Source: Eutreptiella sp. 'Long Island Sound 2002' (Eukaryota > Euglenozoa > Euglenophyceae > Eutreptiales > Eutreptiaceae). From it: DNA of 64,000 bases. This document shows, piece after piece, positions 1 through 11,927 of this stretch (within the stretch, counting starts at the first letter, position 1; each line of letters begins with the position of its first letter). A program made the translations under genes and the position numbers. Where the stretch lies: the NCBI GenBank assembly GCA_964036045.1, contig OZ038402.1, forward strand, positions 10,595,513-10,659,512, written 5' to 3'. The notes beneath the pieces are model-generated. The model was not told where the DNA came from and did no database searches. It saw only the letters and a program-made list of their open reading frames with translations.

Positions 1-2465
1 CGTTCAATGCCCCAAATTGCGGAAACAGCAGCCGGCGCTTGCGGCACAAACACTCAAGATACTGTGACGAAGGGCATTGGGGCATTGTGCAGCATACCAC
101 ACGTCGCACAGCCCAAATGTACAGGAAGCACACTAAATCCCACTTCCCACACAGCCAACACACCAGGGCTCTCTGTCATCCAGCGGGTGCATTGCCTGTC
201 TAGGTCATGGAATGCATTGCTTGTCTGGACTTTGCATCGTTTCAGGTCACTTCTCAGTTTTACCCCCCCGATCAAAGCCCACAGCCCATCCCCCTCTTCC
301 CCTTCCGCACCTTTTTCTGAACCCGGGGGCGGCGCGATGCATTGGAAGGGGGGAGGTACCCCCCCCCCCAAGGCCGCCCAGACTATGCCCAGCCACTGTC
401 TCCCTGACGCCAAGTGCCAGCTTCAATGGCATTTGTAACCCACAGTAGCCGCCCCCAACCGCTTTGGCAACCTCCTCCAACCGCCTGTCTAACGGCTTCT
501 GGGGCCGCCTCTGAGGTCCCCTTCCCTTCTAATGCATCCCTGGCGGGTGCTTTGAGAGACCCTCCCACCCAGATTTTTGGAAAACCCAGGGACCCAGAAA
601 TGTCCCACCCCCACGGGGGCTAGGGTGCGGGCTGTTGGACCCCACCCACCCTGCCACCCACTCACCCAAAGGCAGAAAAAGGCAAATTTTTCTTCCAGCG
701 CCTTTGGCGTCAATCCACCCACCCCAAAATGTCCTACCCGGGGGGGGGGGGGGTGTTGGACACCTACCCACCCAGAATTTCTGACCAGCCCCCCCTAAAG
801 GCACGACATACTCGAAGAAAAACCCTGTTCCTCACAACGCCTTGTCCAAACACCACCGGCTGATGTTTGTGCAACTGTTGGACCGATGGTGTTGCGGTGC
901 TCTGTTTGGGTGGAGCGTGTCATCCTTTTGAAGCTTTTAAGCATCCTTTTAAGCAATAAATGGAGTTGCAGTGTTGGTGCAGCAGTGCTACGGTGTTGCA
1001 GTGCCGGTGTGGTGTGCCCCAAAATCAGCGCTGGTGCAGCGCTGATGGTGCAGCAGTGGTGGCACAGCATCGATGGGAGCGGGCTAGCGGTTGTGTGGGG
1101 TGTTCCAGGTTGTGTGCGGAATTGGCCTGTGCAGATTGCGGGGTGCATTGCCTGTCAGCAGTGTGGGGTTGCATTTCGCCCTTTCGGCCCATCACATGGG
1201 TAGCCCCGGTGCCGCCACAAACAACGGACGTGTGAGGAAGAGTGGAGGTGGCAGTCAGCTGTGAAAGAGCATCTGCTTGGGGGCGGTGCCATCAAGGTTG
1301 AACGAGTTTGTTGCGGGGGGCCCGAAATGACCCATCCACCATGGTCCTCAACCCCCCCAACTCCGGTGAGCAAAGGTTTGTTCAGGGGACCAAGAACAAG
1401 GCGGTCAGCAGGCGCTTGGCAGTGCATACATGTCTGGCCATGGACTGGGAGCATAGGGCCACAGACCAACATCAGAATCAGACCAAGGAGCCCGCTATCC
1501 ATGGCACAGTGAGGCTCCGCGGGCCCAGCCTGGGCGACATTCCCCTCGGTTCTCTGCAGCAGCGGAGCCTGGACTGCCCAAAAAGAACTAGGCTAGAGAA
1601 TGAGCGTGAAAGGCAAAGACGGGGCAAGGGCAACCGGGCTCTGAATCACATCCAATTGCGAGAACCCTTCAAGATGTGATACCATTGCGAACGCGGCGTT
1701 GATACGTTCAGTTGGGAACGCCTGTCAAGCCCACGACCAGTTCTTTTGATCTTGTGGCATCTCAATGTTCCTCTTGGTGGCCGTCGTTATCCAGTCTAAT
1801 TTGCGGATCGACTCGGCATGTTATCACGACAGGCGATCACGGAGAATTCCCGACAACAAACCCATAGGCAAGATAGCTCGTTCTCCCGGATGGATGGGAA
1901 TGCTGAATGCCCTCGTTGACCGCCTCAGGTCTTGTATTTGGTCGTGCGAGTTTGCATCATGATTATCACCCAACTATTGCCCGTTCGATTGGATTGATGG
2001 CGCAACATCAACATGCCTCATTAATGCGGTTCATGAGATTGCAAAATCTATTCCGAATTGGAGTTGCGCCTAGCACGCTGAGGTCAATGAGCGCATCCGA
2101 AGAGTCGCGTGGGGTGATCTTCGGGGGGCACCAATTGTTCACGCCGATTGGAACCATGGCCCAAGGCCCTACGCAACGCCCATTTTGCATTTGTGTTATT
2201 CCCGCAACAAACTATGGGATCGACCTCGAGCACAACCAATTAGCCATTTCGCACTCTAAAGAGCAGCTTGGAGTCTTGGTCACTCCGCCGCGTTATCATT
2301 TCTATCCAAACGGTTTCCGCAAACGGAAGCTACGATTCATTTGAGCCGATTTTCCAAAAGTCCCAATCTTCCGAGATGTAGATGAGGGTATTCTTCCGCC
2401 GACCGATCTTGCTTCTGGGTATCGTTATCGTGGCGTAGAATATCAAATAACGGGCCCCGTCTGTT
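1..2465. other. No supported gene; low-complexity and G/C-run sequence
   Basis: I see no protein or RNA family here. Overlapping open frames exist on both strands, but none has a recognisable motif and several read in opposite directions over the same bases. There is a C-run at 359-369 and a 14-nt G-run at 740-753. A GCAGTG/GTGTTGCAGTG-rich stretch lies at about 957-1060. A 145-codon frame at 1907-2344 (plus) has ordinary composition but matches nothing I know. Confidence 0.6.
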
Positions 2466-2469
2466 GGAG

Positions 2470-2526
2470 GAGGGTGCCTGAGGTCGCGGGCAGGTCGCGG
2501 GGCAGGTCGCGGGGCGGACGCGGGGC
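2470..2526 (+). repeat. GC-rich direct repeat (GTCGCGGGGCAG motif), left copy
   Basis: GTCGCGGGGCAG-like units repeat about three times and are preceded by GAGGGTGCCTGAG. A very similar block lies at 5908-5962, where the same GC-rich units run in the same orientation but are followed by CTCAGGCACCCTC, the reverse complement of the left flank. The two blocks bracket the Josephin-like gene and its minisatellite. This could be the border pair of a mobile unit or simply a dispersed repeat; I saw no target duplication. Confidence 0.5.
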
Positions 2527-2636
2527 GCGGTCATTGAAGGGGGCACCAGAATTTGGCCACTTACCAGCCCCTTTGGCCCCAAAATGCACAATTTACCCCC
2601 AAAAATCCTCACTCTGTAACACCCTGGTCACACTGT

Positions 2637-5191
2637 CTATCCGCAGAACTCTGGTGTTATTGTTGCTGTTAATTCCTGGGGGTTGCTGTGAATTCCCAGG
2701 GGGTTCCTGTGCATTCCTGGGGGGTTGCTGTGAATTGCTGTGAATCTCGGGGGGGTTGCTGTTAATTTCCCGGGGGTTGCTGTGAATTCGTGGGGGTTTG
2801 CTATGAATTCCTGGGGGGTTGCTGTGAATTCCTGGGGGGTTGCTATGAATTCCTGGGGGGTTGCTGTGAAATCCTGGGGGGTTGCTGTGAATTCTTGGGG
2901 GGTCGCTGTGAATTCCTGGGGGGTTGCTGTGAATTCCTGGGGGGTTGCTGTGAAATCCTGGGGGGTTGCTGTGAATTCTTGGGGGGTTGCTGTGAATTCC
3001 TGGGGGGTTGCTGTGAAATCCTGGGGGGTTGCTGTGAATTCTTGGGGGGTTGCTGTGAATTCCTGGGGGGTTGCTATGAATTCCTGGGGGGTTGCTGTGA
3101 AATCCTGGGGGGTTGCTGTGAATTCTTGGGGGGTCGCTGTGAATTCCTGGGGGGTTGCTGTGAATTCCTGGGGGGTTGCTGTGAATTCCTGGGGGGTTGC
3201 TGTGAATTTCTGGGGGGTTGCTGTTAGTTTCTGGGGGGTTGCTGTGAACTCCTGGGGGGTTGCTGTGAATTCCTGGGGGGTTGCTATGAATTCCTGGGGG
3301 GTTGCTGTGAATTCCTGGGGGGTTGCTGTGAATTTCTGGGGGGTTGCTGTTAGTTTCTGGGGGGTTGCTGTGAATTCCTGGGGGGTTGCTGTGAATTCCT
3401 GGGGGGTTGCTGTGAATTCCTGGGGGGTTGCTGCGAATTCCTGGGGGGTTGCTGTGAATTCCTGGGGGGTTGCTGTGAATTTCTGGGGGGTTGCTGTGAA
3501 TTCCTGGGGGGTTGCTGTGAATTCCTGGGGGGTTGCTATGAATTCCTGGGGGGTTGCTGTGAATTTCTGGGGGGTTGCTGTTAGTTTCTGGGGGGTTGCT
3601 GTGAATTCCTGGGGGGTTGCTGTGAATTCCTGGGGGGTTGCTGTGAATTTCTTGGGGGTTGCTGTTAGTTTCTGGGGGGTTGCTGTGAATTCCTGGGGGG
3701 TTGCTGTGAATTTCTGGGGGGTTGCTGTGAATTTCTGGGGGGTTGCTGTGAATTTCTGGGGGGTTGCTGTTAGTTTCTGGGGGGTTGCTGTGAATTCCTG
3801 GGGGGTTGCTGTGAATTCCTGGGGGGTTGCTGTGAATTCGTGGGGGTTGCTGTGAACTCCGGGGGGGTTGCTATGAACTCCGGGGGGGTTGCTGTGAACT
3901 CCGGGGGGGTTGCTGTGAACTCCTGGGGGGTTGCTGTGAATTCCTGGGGGGTTGCTGTGAATTCCTGGGGGGTGAAGCAAAGTTGGCAGTGAAGCCAGTG
4001 AAGCAAATTTGGGACGCTGGCACTGGTCTAGTGGATGCAACATGTCATCCAACGTACTGCCTAGCTCTGCAGTCAGGCTGCAAGTTTGTTGGCGCCTTTC
4101 TTGCTCATTGGCACGCTTTCGCTTCTTCGATGTCACAGCCGAACAAGGAAGCTTCGCACCATTCGCTGCACTGCAAGAGATGTCAGGAACAGGCGGAGGC
4201 ACAGAAGAACCCGAGGAGGTGCTGACATCGGTTGTTGGAGGGTCAGTGTTGGACTCCAGCGCAGGACTCTCAGAAAAATCAGTACCCAGCATGTTCTCAC
4301 CGTCCTTCAAAGGGCCCACAAAGAAATGTGCATGGAAGGCATCCGCATAGTACCGGACTCGCTGCATCGCTTGGCGTGGTTTCAACAACGAAGGTGCCGG
4401 AAGTAGGCTATCCAAATCCCACCATTGTCCTGTTGACTCATCAAAACGCAGCAGCAGCCAGTGGTGTGGTTTTTGTAGTTGGTGATTGGCATCATACTGT
4501 ACAACAAGTGCTGCAAGGCCACCATCTGCCATACGCTTCAACACTTCTTTAATGCAAAGGGGTTGCAGGACATAATCCTCATCGTGTTGGAGTTGGTCAA
4601 GAGAATTCTTCAGGGCTCGTTCCAACACATCCTGACTGTAGTCACCGGAAGGGGTCATGAAGTCCGACGCGTCAAAGTGAGCCTCAGAGTTCTCGTGCAC
4701 CATGTCATACACCAAGGTGTTGATTTTCTCTGCACTGTACACTGGGCCGCCAAGTTCACAACATGGCGCCCACATTGCATCGCCACTTGCTGTTCGTGGT
4801 AGAACGGGCACGTGTTACCTCCACCCAGCAGAGCACCTGTGAGCTGAATGGTGGCTGGAGGGGTAGGCAGGAGGAAAGATGATTCAGTCGTCACTGCCAA
4901 ACCCGTGTCCACTTCAATATCGTTGATGATCAGGGCTGCCAATGCCTGCAAGCTTGGCGCATCCAACAAATCTTCTGGAATAGGAACTTGGATGTTCACC
5001 CAGATGTCGCCGCTAGCACCTGCAGGCCCAAATGGTCCATCTCCAGGAGGTGGTCCACCAAAATGTAGTCCCATTGCAGGACCGGAATCACTGGGCAGCA
5101 CCCATCCGCTTGATGCATTGCTGGTATTGGTATTGAAGGAGGAGACAGCACACAATGACAGCAGTAGGGCAAAGAGGATGGCCTTCATCAT
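2637..5191 (-). CDS. Josephin-type deubiquitinase-like protein with signal peptide and heptapeptide-repeat tail (one frameshift)
   Basis: The frame starts at ATG 5191 with a signal-peptide-like N-terminus (MMKAILFALLLSLCAVSSF). After a Gly/Pro-rich stretch it reaches FYHEQQVAMQCGRHVVN, which matches the Josephin active-site segment; Cys140 would be the nucleophile. Near 4753 the homology moves to the neighbouring frame (open 4811 to 2637) and continues with GPVYSAEKIN, then HHWLLLRF (catalytic His) and WWDLDSLLP (the Asp/Asn position). One missing base, an assembly error or an unseen splice would explain the shift. After a charged linker, about 60 heptads of the type TPQEFTA fill the rest, encoded by the 21-bp minisatellite. 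Josephin proteases cleave ubiquitin and are normally cytosolic or nuclear, so the predicted signal peptide and the repeat tail are odd. The protease assignment is fairly firm; activity and translation of the tail are not shown. Confidence 0.7.
2680..3975. repeat. 21-bp minisatellite (about 60 units)
   Basis: Units read TTGCTGTGAATTCCTGGGGGG with scattered variants (AAATCC, TTTCTG, GTTAGT, CTATGA). The 21-bp period is a multiple of three, so both strands stay open: (AVNSWGV)n on plus and (TPQEFTA)n on minus. Near 3840-3900 a unit with fewer G's and units with seven G's change the phase, so the minus frame reads HSNPPGV on one side and TPQEFTA on the other. G-run length therefore works as a frame switch inside the array. 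Confidence 0.95.
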
Positions 5192-5227
5192 ATGCTATGG
5201 CGCACAAAAAAGACCAAAAAAGCAAAG

Positions 5228-5490
5228 GTACAGTACAGTACAGTACAGTACAATACAGCACAGTACAGTACAGTACACTGCAGAACAACACAACACGACA
5301 CAACGCAACAGAACACAACACAATACAATACAGCACGGTACAGTACAGTACTGTACAGTACAATACAGCACAGTACAGTACAGTACCCTGCAAAACAACA
5401 CAAAACAACACAACACAACGCAACACAACACAACGCAACGCAACACAACACAACACAACACAACACAACACAACACAGCACAACACACCA
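5228..5490. repeat. Pentanucleotide microsatellite, (CAGTA)n then (CAACA)n, two cycles
   Basis: A block of CAGTA/CAATA pentamers passes into CAACA/CGACA pentamers, and the two-part block then repeats. It lies directly upstream of the Josephin-like start codon at 5191, in its presumed 5' UTR or promoter. A five-base period leaves all frames open on both strands (TVQYS and TQHNT style peptides, Cys/Val/Leu on the reverse); these are not genes. Confidence 0.95.
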
Positions 5491-5499
5491 ATAGAAAAA

Positions 5500-6405
5500 A
5501 ACAAAGAGCACAAGTACCATTATGCACCCCATCAAAAAATTGTTCCACATACCAATGTAGTATGCAACAAAAAAGCAATCGATGAGCAACATAACCAAAA
5601 TCTTAACCATAGCCTATGGGGAAAAATTGTACATTCAATAAGCCTTCTCTTCATGACTATAGCCGTCCCAAAAAATTGTGCATGCAAAGCGATGTCGACG
5701 GAGGACCATGAGGTACAGTCGTTGTTCAAGGATGTATACAAACATGCAACAAGAATAAAAGACGTGACATTTTGGAACCAAATTGTGCTTCCGGACAAGT
5801 TTTATAACCATACACCAACATGCAAAAAATTTCCGGTCTTTGTCGGGTTCACTTGCACGCATGTATCTTGTGTGGCCACAACGTGGCCATTTCCGGGTAC
5901 AAGTGGACGCGGGCGGTCGCGGGGCAGGTCGCGGGGCGGACGCGGCTCAGGCACCCTCGAGGTGTTCAAATGGGCCATGATGTTATCGGGACTTGAGTAT
6001 GTTCCATTCGGTCTCCACGTTGGGCCCGTGTATCTCGGTAATGCTATTCGTGACCAACAAAATGTTCCGGGCTACCAAGCTAACCCAATTCAAGCACGTA
6101 CAAACTCAATCAAGGCGAGCAGAAAAGCACAAGCACTACTACTCACGGACAATCATCGCCAACGGGGGATACAACACCTCTTTCAAGCGCAAGCTTGCCC
6201 CCCAACACAAAAGGCATGGGGGCTCCTTGGGGATCCACATGAAGGGCTTCAGCAAGAGTTCACAACGACAACCCAGGACGACATCCCATTTGTGTTGGCG
6301 CGTTGGCCCCTACTACCTCAAATGATGAGTCTTTGGCGTGCAATGTATCGGGGGCAAGAGTTATTGAAGGGGCCGTGGGACGCTCGCGAGACGGTAATTG
6401 AGTAG
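5500..6405 (+). other. Open frame of unknown meaning downstream of the microsatellite
   Basis: A plus frame runs open from the microsatellite to a stop at 6405, about 300 codons beyond the repeat. It includes a basic Gly/Arg/Ser stretch where it crosses the GC-rich block at 5908-5962. I recognise no domain. The N-terminal part is microsatellite, so the apparent length is inflated. It may be a real exon or chance. Confidence 0.25.
5908..5962 (+). repeat. GC-rich direct repeat, right copy
   Basis: This block contains the same GTCGCGGGGCAG/GGTCGCGGGGCGGACGCGG units as the block near 2.5 kb, ending in CTCAGGCACCCTC, the inverted form of the left block's leading 13 bases. Together they bracket about 3.4 kb that holds the Josephin-like gene. 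Confidence 0.5.
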
Positions 6406-8680
6406 CACGGATCACTTTCTAAAGACACACTTAGGCAACACGTTGCATCTTGCGGCTTGCACCATCAAAAGACAGTCGAATAGCGACAAAGTATTTGCGC
6501 GCCTTCACCGTAGTTAGGGCTCAGTCTTGATCAAATGCCGAGCCTTCGAAGTAGTGGGAATATACACCCACCATCGGAGTAGTTGTTATCTCAATTCAAT
6601 TTCTTGGTACTGTCTCAGCTTCCCTTATATTCGTTGTTCGTATTGTTACCACGTTTCTTGTAGGTACAAAGTGGATGGGAAATTGGATGAGGAAGGGACG
6701 TGGTGAAAAGGACTGTACATGGAACTCTACTGTTTAAATAGTATATAAATCGGTAACTTGTGGAACCTTGAAAACTATGCACCGCAAACAGTAAACAAAG
6801 TGTTCCGAAAATTTAGGGGTGGGCGATGGATGCGATGATACCACCTGTGCCAACATCTCTATGAACAAAGCAATGATTAGGAAAGAGAGGATGCTTGCAT
6901 GACCATGCACAATCCAGAATGGCCATGAAAGGTGGAGTCGTCACTAGAACAAAACAAGGGCAAGACGGAACGCAAGGAAAAAGGGGATAGCGATGGCCCA
7001 GGCCATTGCATCTAAAAAACAAAAAAAAAACAAAGTTGGGACGCAGTAAGGTTCCAAAATGTGTGATCGAAAATCGACACATCGGACAACATGCAGGAAC
7101 CTTTGACAGATCAAAGGGAATAATGAGACATTTTGTGTGGGTAATTTGCCAAAGTCTGGTTTGTAACATTTGGCCCCCAAAAGACAACCCAAACGCATTG
7201 CGTTGAGGTTCATGATATGTGGGCCCACACGGTCTCGTACGTGAGCCACTTGTGGTTCGAGCAAATTAGAGTCTCATGGGTCCTCACACTCACACGTCAA
7301 GGTGCAACCACGTTTGTGATTTTCATGCGGCCCTGTAACTCGAGGATCTAGCCACTTGACCAAGGGAAGTTTCCGCGAGTGGTGCATCTTGGATTGCATA
7401 TGTGTGTGATGGATGGGCGTATGATAGATTAAAGGGTCCGTGAGAAGTTATTTAGTCGCGCCGGGGCGCGCACGGCATTGGAAGGCTTTTGCGTGAGGTT
7501 AGAATGTCCTGAGACCGTCGGAGATGGCATGCTTTGCGAGGGTTGCACGCCAAGTTTGACGGCCGGGTCGAAACAAATTGCGGAAGGACCGCTGTTGCCT
7601 GCAATGAAGGGGACGGTTTCCATGCGGCCCAACGCCGCGCCTTGGGCATAAGTCAAGCTCTCCGCCACGGCAATGGTAATACCACTCGCAGTCAATGCAC
7701 GCCTATAAAAGCCCTTTGAAACCAATCCCACTACATAGTTGGTGGCGTCGGGGACTTGTGAATAGCAGAATACTCCGCCAATACTCCCATCCACGCATTG
7801 CGATGTATGCATTCCGGATAGATGTGCCCAAGTGATGGTACAAAACCAAAAACGAGCTCACGGATTCACTTGCACGCCATGTCGTGCACGGAACCATGCA
7901 AAAACGCCACGCGAAACTCGCCTAGCGCGTGAGTTGTGAGTTGCGTTGCGTTAGTGGTTGTTGGCATCACGTGTGGTATCCATTAGTGCACCGTTTGCAA
8001 GAAAGTGATTTTCCCCATTTGTCTTGTAAGGTAAACGCATCTTACAATGGGTAATTCAATCCGTTGCCGTCCCAACAACTTGGTCAAAGTTAAATTCAAA
8101 TTTTCTGCCTTGCGTTGATTTTTCCTCGATTCTCAGCTTCAGCCTCGAAAGCTTCACCCATACAGTAAGTGTCAGTAAGAACTTTGGTGGCGAGCAGCGC
8201 TGTTAATGGTTGTACGACATGATTGTGAAATATAACATGGTGAAACCAGACCGGGTGGTCAGGAGCAGAGGTCGCAGTGGCATGGGCAGCAACATTGCTT
8301 GGCACCGAAGACATAACGATAGTGTTGACTGAATAGTATCCTGCAAACAGATATGGTACACATAGCCAATGAAATACCTGATATGCACATATGAGAAATC
8401 CACCCTATCATCCACTAATTGATATAACTACTAAACATCCAAGATTGCATTATCTATCCCACATCCTATGTTCCTAACAAGGAAATGGAATATGATATAC
8501 CCTATCTCACATATATCCCATATATAGGGCCAAATAATGCTCCCTTAGGGGTAAAATGCCAGGGTAGGGTTGTGACCTGCTTCACCCCCCCACTTAAAAC
8601 GACTGCCACGGGCAAGAAGTACATGCCCAAGAGGAACGTAGCAGTCACAAACAGCAGCAAATCGCAGGTTGCAATTTCCC
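6406..8680. other. No supported gene; one candidate minus-strand frame
   Basis: This is AT-richer DNA without recognisable genes. A minus frame at 7429-7812 (127 codons) has protein-like composition (GSIGGVFCYSQVPDATNYVV, then AVAESLTYAQGAALG) but no family I can name. A TATA-like GTATATAAAT lies near 6741. Nothing else is supportable. Confidence 0.4.
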
Positions 8681-8685
8681 TCCCA

Positions 8686-8790
8686 TAGGGAATCGAACCT
8701 ACGCAGGCAATCTCGGAGCCGGCCGCACGGCCGCTGGAGTAGCTCCGATCGGTGGAAATCGAACCACCGCCAAAGTACAGAAATTGACAA
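8686..8790 (-). other. tRNA-like sequence with two B boxes on the minus strand
   Basis: On the minus strand GGTTCGATTCC (8689-8699) is a perfect Pol III B box, and a near copy, GGTTCGATTTC, lies at 8755-8765. Between them a GGAGC...GCTCC stem encloses a CGGCCG palindrome. The T-stem pairs only with an eight-base loop and no full cloverleaf forms, so this looks like a tRNA-derived repeat or pseudogene rather than a working tRNA. Confidence 0.35.
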
Positions 8791-8799
8791 ACGGGATCC

Positions 8800-11700
8800 C
8801 GCAGGTCCCGCAATAAGTAGTAGGCGAAATCGCGAGCTGTTGCGCGTAGAGTCTGGTCCCTGCGTGTCGCATGAGTCATGTGGGGTCCAGCAGGTAAGGG
8901 CAGGTAGTTTTTCAAAGAATTAAAACTAAAGGCAAAGTGAAATCACACTTTTAAACAAAACTGAAGGTAATGGTACATGCGAAGCGGTGCGACGCGAAAG
9001 TGCAAAAATTTCACTTTTTGAAAAAACTGCCAGGAGAATTGACGGGAGAGTCAAACATCAACGTAGGACTGTGCCTGCACAAGGGAGCACGAGGGATAGT
9101 AGAGATAGAGGCCAGGGAAAGGATCACAAGGTACACAACAAAATCTGATGGCCCTCGGCCAGGGGACTGTTACCACGGGGGGCTAACGGTCCTGTCCTGC
9201 AGTGCAACGCGGGGCAACCGTGGTAACAGTCCTTACAGCCACCACAGCCCTTTTTTCACACTTTGGAACAGTGAACACCTTGATCTTGCCATATTGTTGC
9301 CTTGCGATGCATCACCGTCTTGTGCCTGCCTCTGTCTTGTGCACGCTTAGGCCCACTAATAAACACGGCCACGATGGCCCCACAGTGCGCGCGGTAGCTC
9401 ACTAAGTAGAGGAAAGAGGTCACGATGGCCTCAGGGTAAATGATCGACGATCATTTAGGCACAAACCAAAACACGGGTACGATGCCCACACCTTGCACCC
9501 ACGTGCTTTAGATCGTTTATGAGGGCTTGATGTGCTTGATGTTCTTGATGTGCTTGCCCGTAACGCTTGTAGTAATGAGTGAGCTCTTGCTTGTAAGATG
9601 TAAACTTGCTTGATTACTTGCTTGTAAAAGACCGAGACAAGGCCTAGCCAAAGGCCCACTTGTCAAACAGACCAGACACCAAAGAAAAATGATCGAGTGG
9701 AACGGACCAGGATGAACGAACCAGTCACGGTTGTGACTGTACGATACGGGCACGGCTCAGCCAAGGGTCGTGTCCGTGTGGATGTCTAACTTAGCATGTG
9801 TGTCACACGTGATGCACCACATAGAGGGTAAAGGAGGAGGTACGGAGATGGGATGAGGGTGTGAGTAGACACACTTAAATAGACAAACCTCATAACCATG
9901 TAATAATAACCTGACCTCACTGCTAACCCCTCACCTAGGAGCCATACTACGTATATATATATATATCATATATACACATAATAGAGCGATGCACACCGAC
10001 AAACACAAGACACACTTGTGCGCGCACACCCATTGGCAGGGCCCGGGGGCACACACTCGCCCGGAGGGCATCACAGAGTGTGGGTCTCGCGGTGGCGGCC
10101 TTGGGGCACGTGATGGGGGCACTCCACACATACGGCACGTGCAAGAGCTTCCACAAACTACTCACGTACACACAACAAACAGTAAGCATATCCACAATAG
10201 AACACGTGTATAGATACGCCACCTTGTTGCTTGGTGTTCGTGTGTGTCTTGGGGGCGTGCGTATAAACACTTAGGTTAGCTTGCGTGTTACCTTTGTCGG
10301 TGGGTGTGCCACCGGCGGGCCGTAGCGCAGGGGGTCACCTCCAGGTTGCAAATTGGGGAGGTCGCCCGTACGGTCCCGCTGGTGTATCAGCCCACCCTGC
10401 TCCCCGGGGGCACGATGACACGCCCCGAAGGAGTTTTACTCCCCCAACCCCTCTACACCGTGTATGACGGTTCATGTTTACACCTCCGTGTGTAAACTTG
10501 GGCCGGTGTACACGGCTACAAAACCCCAAAGGTAGGTGTCAACCTAGGTTTTGCTTGTTCGGGGGGCGGGTGATAACCAACGTAATAGGCAACCATATAA
10601 TCCCGTAACTAAATTAATGGCATGCGCACACACACGCTACCATTGGCCACGGGCACACCCGGTTTTGGTGTGTCTCGGACAGAGAGACTCGTGTGTGTTG
10701 TGGAAATCCAAGTCCACGCACGGGTCTCTATAAAGAAAAATGCCACGCCCATATCCCAACCCGTTTGGTTGGGTGTTGGGATAGAGGACCCCTCGGGTGT
10801 TGTGGAAATCCAAGTCCACTCGTGGGGAACTCTAGAGAAAACATTAATATACATATTCTCTCATAAACATATGCATGTGCACACTCGCCTTTTTCATCAT
10901 ATTGTCTGTTCCCTCCCGTTGCAGGCAGGAATTCCCCCGCGAAATTCATCAAGGACATGAAGAGCACACCCAGCCAGCATGCGGCCCCATGCAATGGCAA
11001 TGGAGGGTACCCACTCCCAACCCGGGCACGCATAGCGACCGGGGACAAATACCCAGGCGGCGGAGGCGGCCCAAATCCGCAATGCCACTCTCTGCCTTTG
11101 AAGACCCCACCCACTCATAGAGTGACGGGGCAAAGGCACCCATTGCAATTCATATTAGAATACTTGTATTGTAGAGGACGACCCCTCCCTCTAGGCTTAA
11201 GTCCTCGCCGTATGTAGTGGCAATTTTGCACGCCACGAAATTTTTTCCACGTAATGTGAGCCACACGAGTACTTCGTACCTTGTATACCTACCCTCGTGT
11301 GGACAAGGGCAAATCGGTGGAAAACCATCACGCCCAACACAAAAAGGGAAAATGGGTTGTACCCGCCAACCCAACGAAGTTTTCAAGCCTTCGCCATTTT
11401 GAGCAAATGATTTAGCTCGTTGGCTTGGGTCACGGGTCAGGGACGGTCGTGGGGTCGTGGTTTCGGTACGGGGCGGCACTCCGAAACCTTGCAAACACCA
11501 CCATGCGCACAACCCGGTAGAGTCTTCGGGAAGTGCTTGCCACGTTGTTAGCACCCTTGACGGGGGGCGTCATCGTGGGCAGGACTTGTGGCAGTAGTCC
11601 TGGTGGTGGTAGGAGTGCTCCAGTAAGACCCAAGGATAGGGGTTTGAATGGCATTAAGACCCCCGAAAGAACACGTCCCACTTCCGCCCCAGGCTATATG

Positions 11701-11850
11701 CCACGCCACCCCACCCCAAGGACTCTCAAGCCTTTAGCGGTGAGAGAGGTAGACGGTGGGGTAAACCTGCGGTACCCACCGCCCTGCTCCGGTGGGGATT
11801 TTTGTAACCGAGGAGCGCGCCGTGCATGCACATCTTCTTTCCTGTCTCCC
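8800..11850. other. No supported gene; small repeats only
   Basis: I recognise no coding sequence. There is a TA-dinucleotide stretch at about 9952-9976. A 25-bp direct repeat containing GTGGAAATCCAAGTCCAC occurs at about 10,696 and again near 10,797. The left part of the Gypsy element, presumably its 3' LTR, should lie in about 11.0-11.85 kb, but with no second LTR in the window I cannot place its border. Confidence 0.5.
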
Positions 11851-11856
11851 ACCGCT

Positions 11857-11880
11857 TCTCGCTCTCTCCTCCCTTCCCCA
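11857..11880 (-). other. Candidate polypurine tract of the Gypsy element
   Basis: On the minus strand this reads GGGGAAGGGAGGAGAGAGCG and continues purine-rich, about 50 bases downstream of the pol stop codon. That is where Gypsy elements prime plus-strand DNA, just before the 3' LTR. A GGTGGGAGAC that could begin an LTR with TG follows it. No matching 5' LTR is present to confirm this. Confidence 0.45.
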
Positions 11881-11927
11881 AACAATAATATATCCATATT
11901 GGTTAGGGTTTTCTTTTCGTGGCACGC

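Noticed and set aside
2740-3855. 371-codon plus-strand frame of AVNSWGV repeats
   Set aside because: It is the complement of the 21-bp minisatellite; the frame is open only because the period is a multiple of three.
2637-3975. Heptad tail as an RNA polymerase II CTD
   Set aside because: Period and Pro/Thr content are similar, but the TPQEFTA heptad lacks the YSPTSPS pattern and follows a Josephin domain.
5088-5610. Several frames of Cys/Val/Leu or Tyr/Ser/Thr/Gln repeats on both strands
   Set aside because: All are translations of the CAGTA/CAACA pentanucleotide microsatellite.
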